Assembly: GCA_035255045.1 (NCBI GenBank)
Contig: DATFAA010000054.1
Location: 1-64,000, forward strand
Source: JAGTRP01 sp035255045
Lineage (GTDB): Bacteria; Pseudomonadota; Gammaproteobacteria; Burkholderiales; Rhodocyclaceae
Reading direction: 5' to 3'
Length of the DNA stretch: 64,000 nt
Part shown: piece by piece, positions 61,710 to 64,000 of the stretch
Position numbering within the stretch: position 1 is the first letter of the stretch
Layout: every line of letters begins with the position of its first letter
Program-made: the position numbers and the translations under genes
The notes under the pieces: model-generated
Databases searched by the model: none
Seen by the model: only the letters and a program-made list of their open reading frames with translations
Told to the model about the DNA's origin: nothing

Positions 61710-63592
61710 GCCGCCCGCGACAGCCCGAGGCGCTTCAGGTGGATGAGGAGGAGCGAAATGGCCGCCGGCGTGATGCCCTGGATGCGGGAAGCCTGGCCCA
61801 GGGTCTGGGGCTTGAACTGGCGGAGCTTCTGCTGCACCTCGTTGGAGAGGCCGGCCACCTTGCCGTAGTCGAGGTCGGTGGGCAGCGGGGTGTCCTCGTA
61901 GGCGCTGGCCCGGGACACCTCTTCGGCCTGGCGGTCGATGTAGCCCTGGTACTTGGCCTGTATCTCCACTTGCTCGATGGCCAGCGGATCCTCCAGGAGC
62001 TCGCCGGCATCGGGCAGGGTCATGAGGGAGCGGTAGCTCACCTCGGGGCGGCGCAGGAGGTCGAAGAGGCTGTACTCCCGCTCGATGGGCTTGCCCAGGA
62101 CCCGGGTGGCCTCCTCCGCCGCCAGGGTGGCGGGATTGACCCAGGTGGATTTGAGCCGCTCCTGCTCCCGGGCAATGGCGTCGCGCTTGCGGCAGAAGGC
62201 GTCCCAGCGGGCGTCGTCCACCAGGCCCAGCTCGCGGCCCTGCTCGGTGAGGCGCAGATCGGCGTTGTCCTCCCGCAGGGAAAGACGGTATTCGGCCCGG
62301 CTGGTGAACATGCGGTAGGGCTCGGAGACGCCCCGGGTGATGAGGTCGTCCACCAGCACCCCCAGGTAGGCCTCGTCCCGGCGCGGGCACCAGCCTTCCT
62401 TGCCCTGGGCGTGGCGGGCGGCGTTCACCCCGGCCAGGAGGCCCTGGGCGGCGGCCTCCTCGTAGCCGGTGGTGCCGTTGATCTGGCCGGCGAAGAAGAG
62501 ACCGTTGATGGCCTTGGTCTCCAGGGTGTTCTTCAGCCCCCGGGGATCGTAGTAGTCGTACTCGATGGCGTAGCCCGGGCGCAGGATGTGGCAGTTCTCC
62601 AGGCCCCGGATGGAGCGCACCACGGCGAGCTGCACGTCGAAGGGCAGGGAAGTGGAGATGCCGTTGGGGTAGACCTCGTGGGTGGTCAGGCCCTCGGGCT
62701 CCAGGAAGACGTTGTGGCTGCTGCGGTCGGCGAAACGGTGGATCTTGTCCTCGATGGACGGGCAGTAGCGCGGCCCCACCCCTTCGATGACCCCGGTGTA
62801 CATGGGCGAGCGGTCGAGGCCGCCGCGGATGATGTCGTGGGTGCGCTCGTTGGTCAGGGTGATCCAGCAGGGGAGCTGGGCCGGATGCTGCTCCGGGCGG
62901 CCGAGGAAGGAGAACACCGGCAGGGGCTCGTCCGAATACTGGGGCGTCATCGACGAATAGTCGATGGTCTTGCCGTCCAGCCGGGGCGGGGTGCCGGTCT
63001 TCAGCCGCCCCTGGGGCAGCTTGAGTTCCTTGAGGCGGGCGGCCAGGGACACCGACGGGGGATCGCCCATGCGGCCGCCGGTGTAGTTGGAGAGCCCGAC
63101 GTGGATGAGGCCGTTGAGAAAGGTGCCGGCGGTGAGCACCACGGCGGGTGCCTCGAAGCGGATGCCAAGCTGGCTGACGGCGCCGACCACCCGGTCGCCT
63201 TCCACCAGAAGGTCGTCGCAGGCCTGGGCGAAGAGGGTCAGGTTGGGCTCGTTCTCCAGGCGGGTGCGGATGGCCTGCTTGTAGAGCAGCCGGTCGGCCT
63301 GGGCCCGGGTGGCCCGCACGGCGGGGCCCTTGGAGGCGTTGAGGATGCGGAACTGGATGCCGCCCTCGTCGGTGGCCGCCGCCATGGCGCCGCCCAGGGC
63401 GTCCACTTCCTTCACCAGGTGGCCCTTGCCGATGCCGCCGATGGACGGATTGCAGCTCATGGCCCCGAGGGTTTCGAGATTGTGGGTGAGGAGGAGGGTC
63501 TTGGCGCCGGCTCGCGCCGCGGCCAGGGCAGCCTCGGTGCCGGCATGACCGCCGCCGACCACAATGACATCGAAACGGGTAGGAAAGAGCAT
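61706..63592 (-). CDS. mnmG: tRNA uridine 5-carboxymethylaminomethyl modification enzyme MnmG (GidA)
   Basis: 628 residues. FAD enzyme that with MnmE modifies the wobble uridine of tRNAs. FAD motif VVGGGHAGTEAALAAARAG at the N-terminus, conserved CNPSIGGIGKGHLVKEVDALGG, and the C-terminal helical domain. Start ATG at 63592. It heads the mnmG-rsmG-parA-parB string; upstream, 209 bases separate it from the divergent response regulator. No DnaA box was seen here, so the replication origin must lie elsewhere if it is near. Confidence 0.97.
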   Translation of the reverse strand: MLFPTRFDVIVVGGGHAGTEAALAAARAGAKTLLLTHNLETLGAMSCNPSIGGIGKGHLVKEVDALGGAMAAATDEGGIQFRILNASKGPAVRATRAQADRLLYKQAIRTRLENEPNLTLFAQACDDLLVEGDRVVGAVSQLGIRFEAPAVVLTAGTFLNGLIHVGLSNYTGGRMGDPPSVSLAARLKELKLPQGRLKTGTPPRLDGKTIDYSSMTPQYSDEPLPVFSFLGRPEQHPAQLPCWITLTNERTHDIIRGGLDRSPMYTGVIEGVGPRYCPSIEDKIHRFADRSSHNVFLEPEGLTTHEVYPNGISTSLPFDVQLAVVRSIRGLENCHILRPGYAIEYDYYDPRGLKNTLETKAINGLFFAGQINGTTGYEEAAAQGLLAGVNAARHAQGKEGWCPRRDEAYLGVLVDDLITRGVSEPYRMFTSRAEYRLSLREDNADLRLTEQGRELGLVDDARWDAFCRKRDAIAREQERLKSTWVNPATLAAEEATRVLGKPIEREYSLFDLLRRPEVSYRSLMTLPDAGELLEDPLAIEQVEIQAKYQGYIDRQAEEVSRASAYEDTPLPTDLDYGKVAGLSNEVQQKLRQFKPQTLGQASRIQGITPAAISLLLIHLKRLGLSRAA

Positions 63593-63733
63593 GGTTTTGA
63601 GAGTGAAGCTGGGCTTACTGCGGGGCGGTGTCGAAAGACGGATTTTACGTCAGGGGGCTGAAAATTAATAGAAATCGGCCGCCCTTCGGGGAATGGCGGG
63701 GATTGGCCGGCGGGCCGGCGCGCCGCACCCCGA

Positions 63734-63771
63734 GGACAAGCCTTGTCCGGCCTATCGACTTGGCGTATTTT
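63734..63771 (+). promoter_or_regulatory. Putative promoter and overlapping dyad of the response regulator gene
   Basis: TTGTCC (63743-63748), 17 bases, TATTTT (63766-63771), about 31 bases before the ATG at 63802. A perfect dyad GGACAA-GCC-TTGTCC (63734-63748) includes the -35, an operator-like placement that would suit autoregulation. Confidence 0.5.
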
Positions 63772-63801
63772 CCAGGCGTCGGATAAAAACCCCGGAGCGG
63801 C

Positions 63802-64000
63802 ATGGACGCCCTGAATAACGAAGAGATGCTGCTGGTACTGCAGCAATCTCTGGCCAACAAAAGAGTACTCATCGTCGACCGCCATCCGCCGGCCCGGGAT
63901 TCCCTGCGCATCATGCTTTCCAGCCTGGGGGTGACGACGGTCCACGGGGCCGGCACCGCGGCCGAGGTCATCCGCCAGGTGAACAACCACCGGTTCGACA
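63802..64000 (+). CDS. Response regulator receiver protein, 3' end cut by window
   Basis: Only 66 codons visible. It starts MDALNNEEMLLVLQQ, a short leader helix, and then KRVLIVDRHPPARDSLRIMLSSLG, the beginning of a CheY-like receiver domain with the acidic Asp in VDRH (normally DD) and helix 1. The second usual acidic residue is replaced by Arg-His. The phosphorylated Asp would lie beyond the window edge. Start ATG at 63802 with CGGAG. The output domain is not visible. Confidence 0.8.
   Translation, partial: MDALNNEEMLLVLQQSLANKRVLIVDRHPPARDSLRIMLSSLGVTTVHGAGTAAEVIRQVNNHRFD

Noticed and set aside
61739..63661. 640-codon plus-strand frame opposite mnmG
   Set aside because: Antisense shadow of mnmG without any recognisable domain.

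Overview
The window is a 64 kb piece of a high-GC (about two thirds GC by eye) chromosome from a betaproteobacterium, most likely of the Rhodocyclales (Azospira, Azoarcus or Dechloromonas-like). The basis is the RecA N-terminus, the recA-recX-lptB-rpoN-hpf-ptsN-hprK string, the DUF971-ubiE-Tim44-ubiJ string, the DUF3683 FAD/iron-sulfur oxidoreductase and the YjfB-type motility protein. It is ordinary, gene-dense core chromosome: I see no rRNA, tRNA, insertion sequence, prophage or CRISPR array. Many genes overlap by ATGA or lie a few bases apart.

Layout. 1-2.9 kb: end of a polyamine-type ABC transporter operon (permease, potA) and a short chemoreceptor. 3.0-7.8 kb: the stress trio spoVR-yeaH-prkA. 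7.9-11.7 kb: an unusual single-chain arginase/ornithine aminotransferase fusion with a sodium:solute symporter. 11.9-16.7 kb: a membrane PAS-GGDEF protein with a c-type haem motif, a small secreted protein, a pseudouridine synthase and an AsmA-type protein. 16.8-22.6 kb: recA with a clear promoter and LexA box, then recX, lptB, rpoN, hpf, ptsN and hprK. 22.6-26.4 kb: a PsiF-repeat protein, a secreted caspase-fold protein, a CsgG-like protein and, convergent, an FHA-linked nucleotide cyclase; these four are the least understood neighbourhood. 26.4-35.8 kb: ttcA, a pteridine reductase, a MidA-type methyltransferase, yjfB, a hydrolase, cca, an NDUFA9-like reductase and a large DUF748 protein. 35.8-43.6 kb: slt, a 5-formyl-THF cyclo-ligase, a PatB/MalY lyase, cysK, a degenerate EAL protein, ilvA and a YqaA membrane protein. 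43.7-49.7 kb: a 1292-residue FAD/Fe-S oxidoreductase, a HIT protein and an unassigned 533-residue protein. 49.8-52.4 kb: DUF971, ubiE, a Tim44-like protein and ubiJ. 52.5-63.6 kb: the ATP synthase operon atpIBEFHAGDC followed (in chromosome order) by parB, parA, rsmG and mnmG, a cluster classically close to the replication origin. The window closes with the start of a response regulator.

Functional threads: sulfur and amino-acid metabolism (cysK, patB, ilvA, arginase-OAT), quinone and energy metabolism (ubiE, ubiJ, the ATP synthase, the large oxidoreductase), nitrogen-related control (rpoN, ptsN, hprK), cyclic-nucleotide signalling (GGDEF, EAL, class III cyclase) and RNA modification (ttcA, cca, rluA-type, rsmG, mnmG). 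I found no wholly new system. The best leads are the arginase-OAT fusion with its transporter, the caspase/CsgG/FHA-cyclase group, the haem-motif GGDEF protein, and the long SOS-controlled leader of recA.
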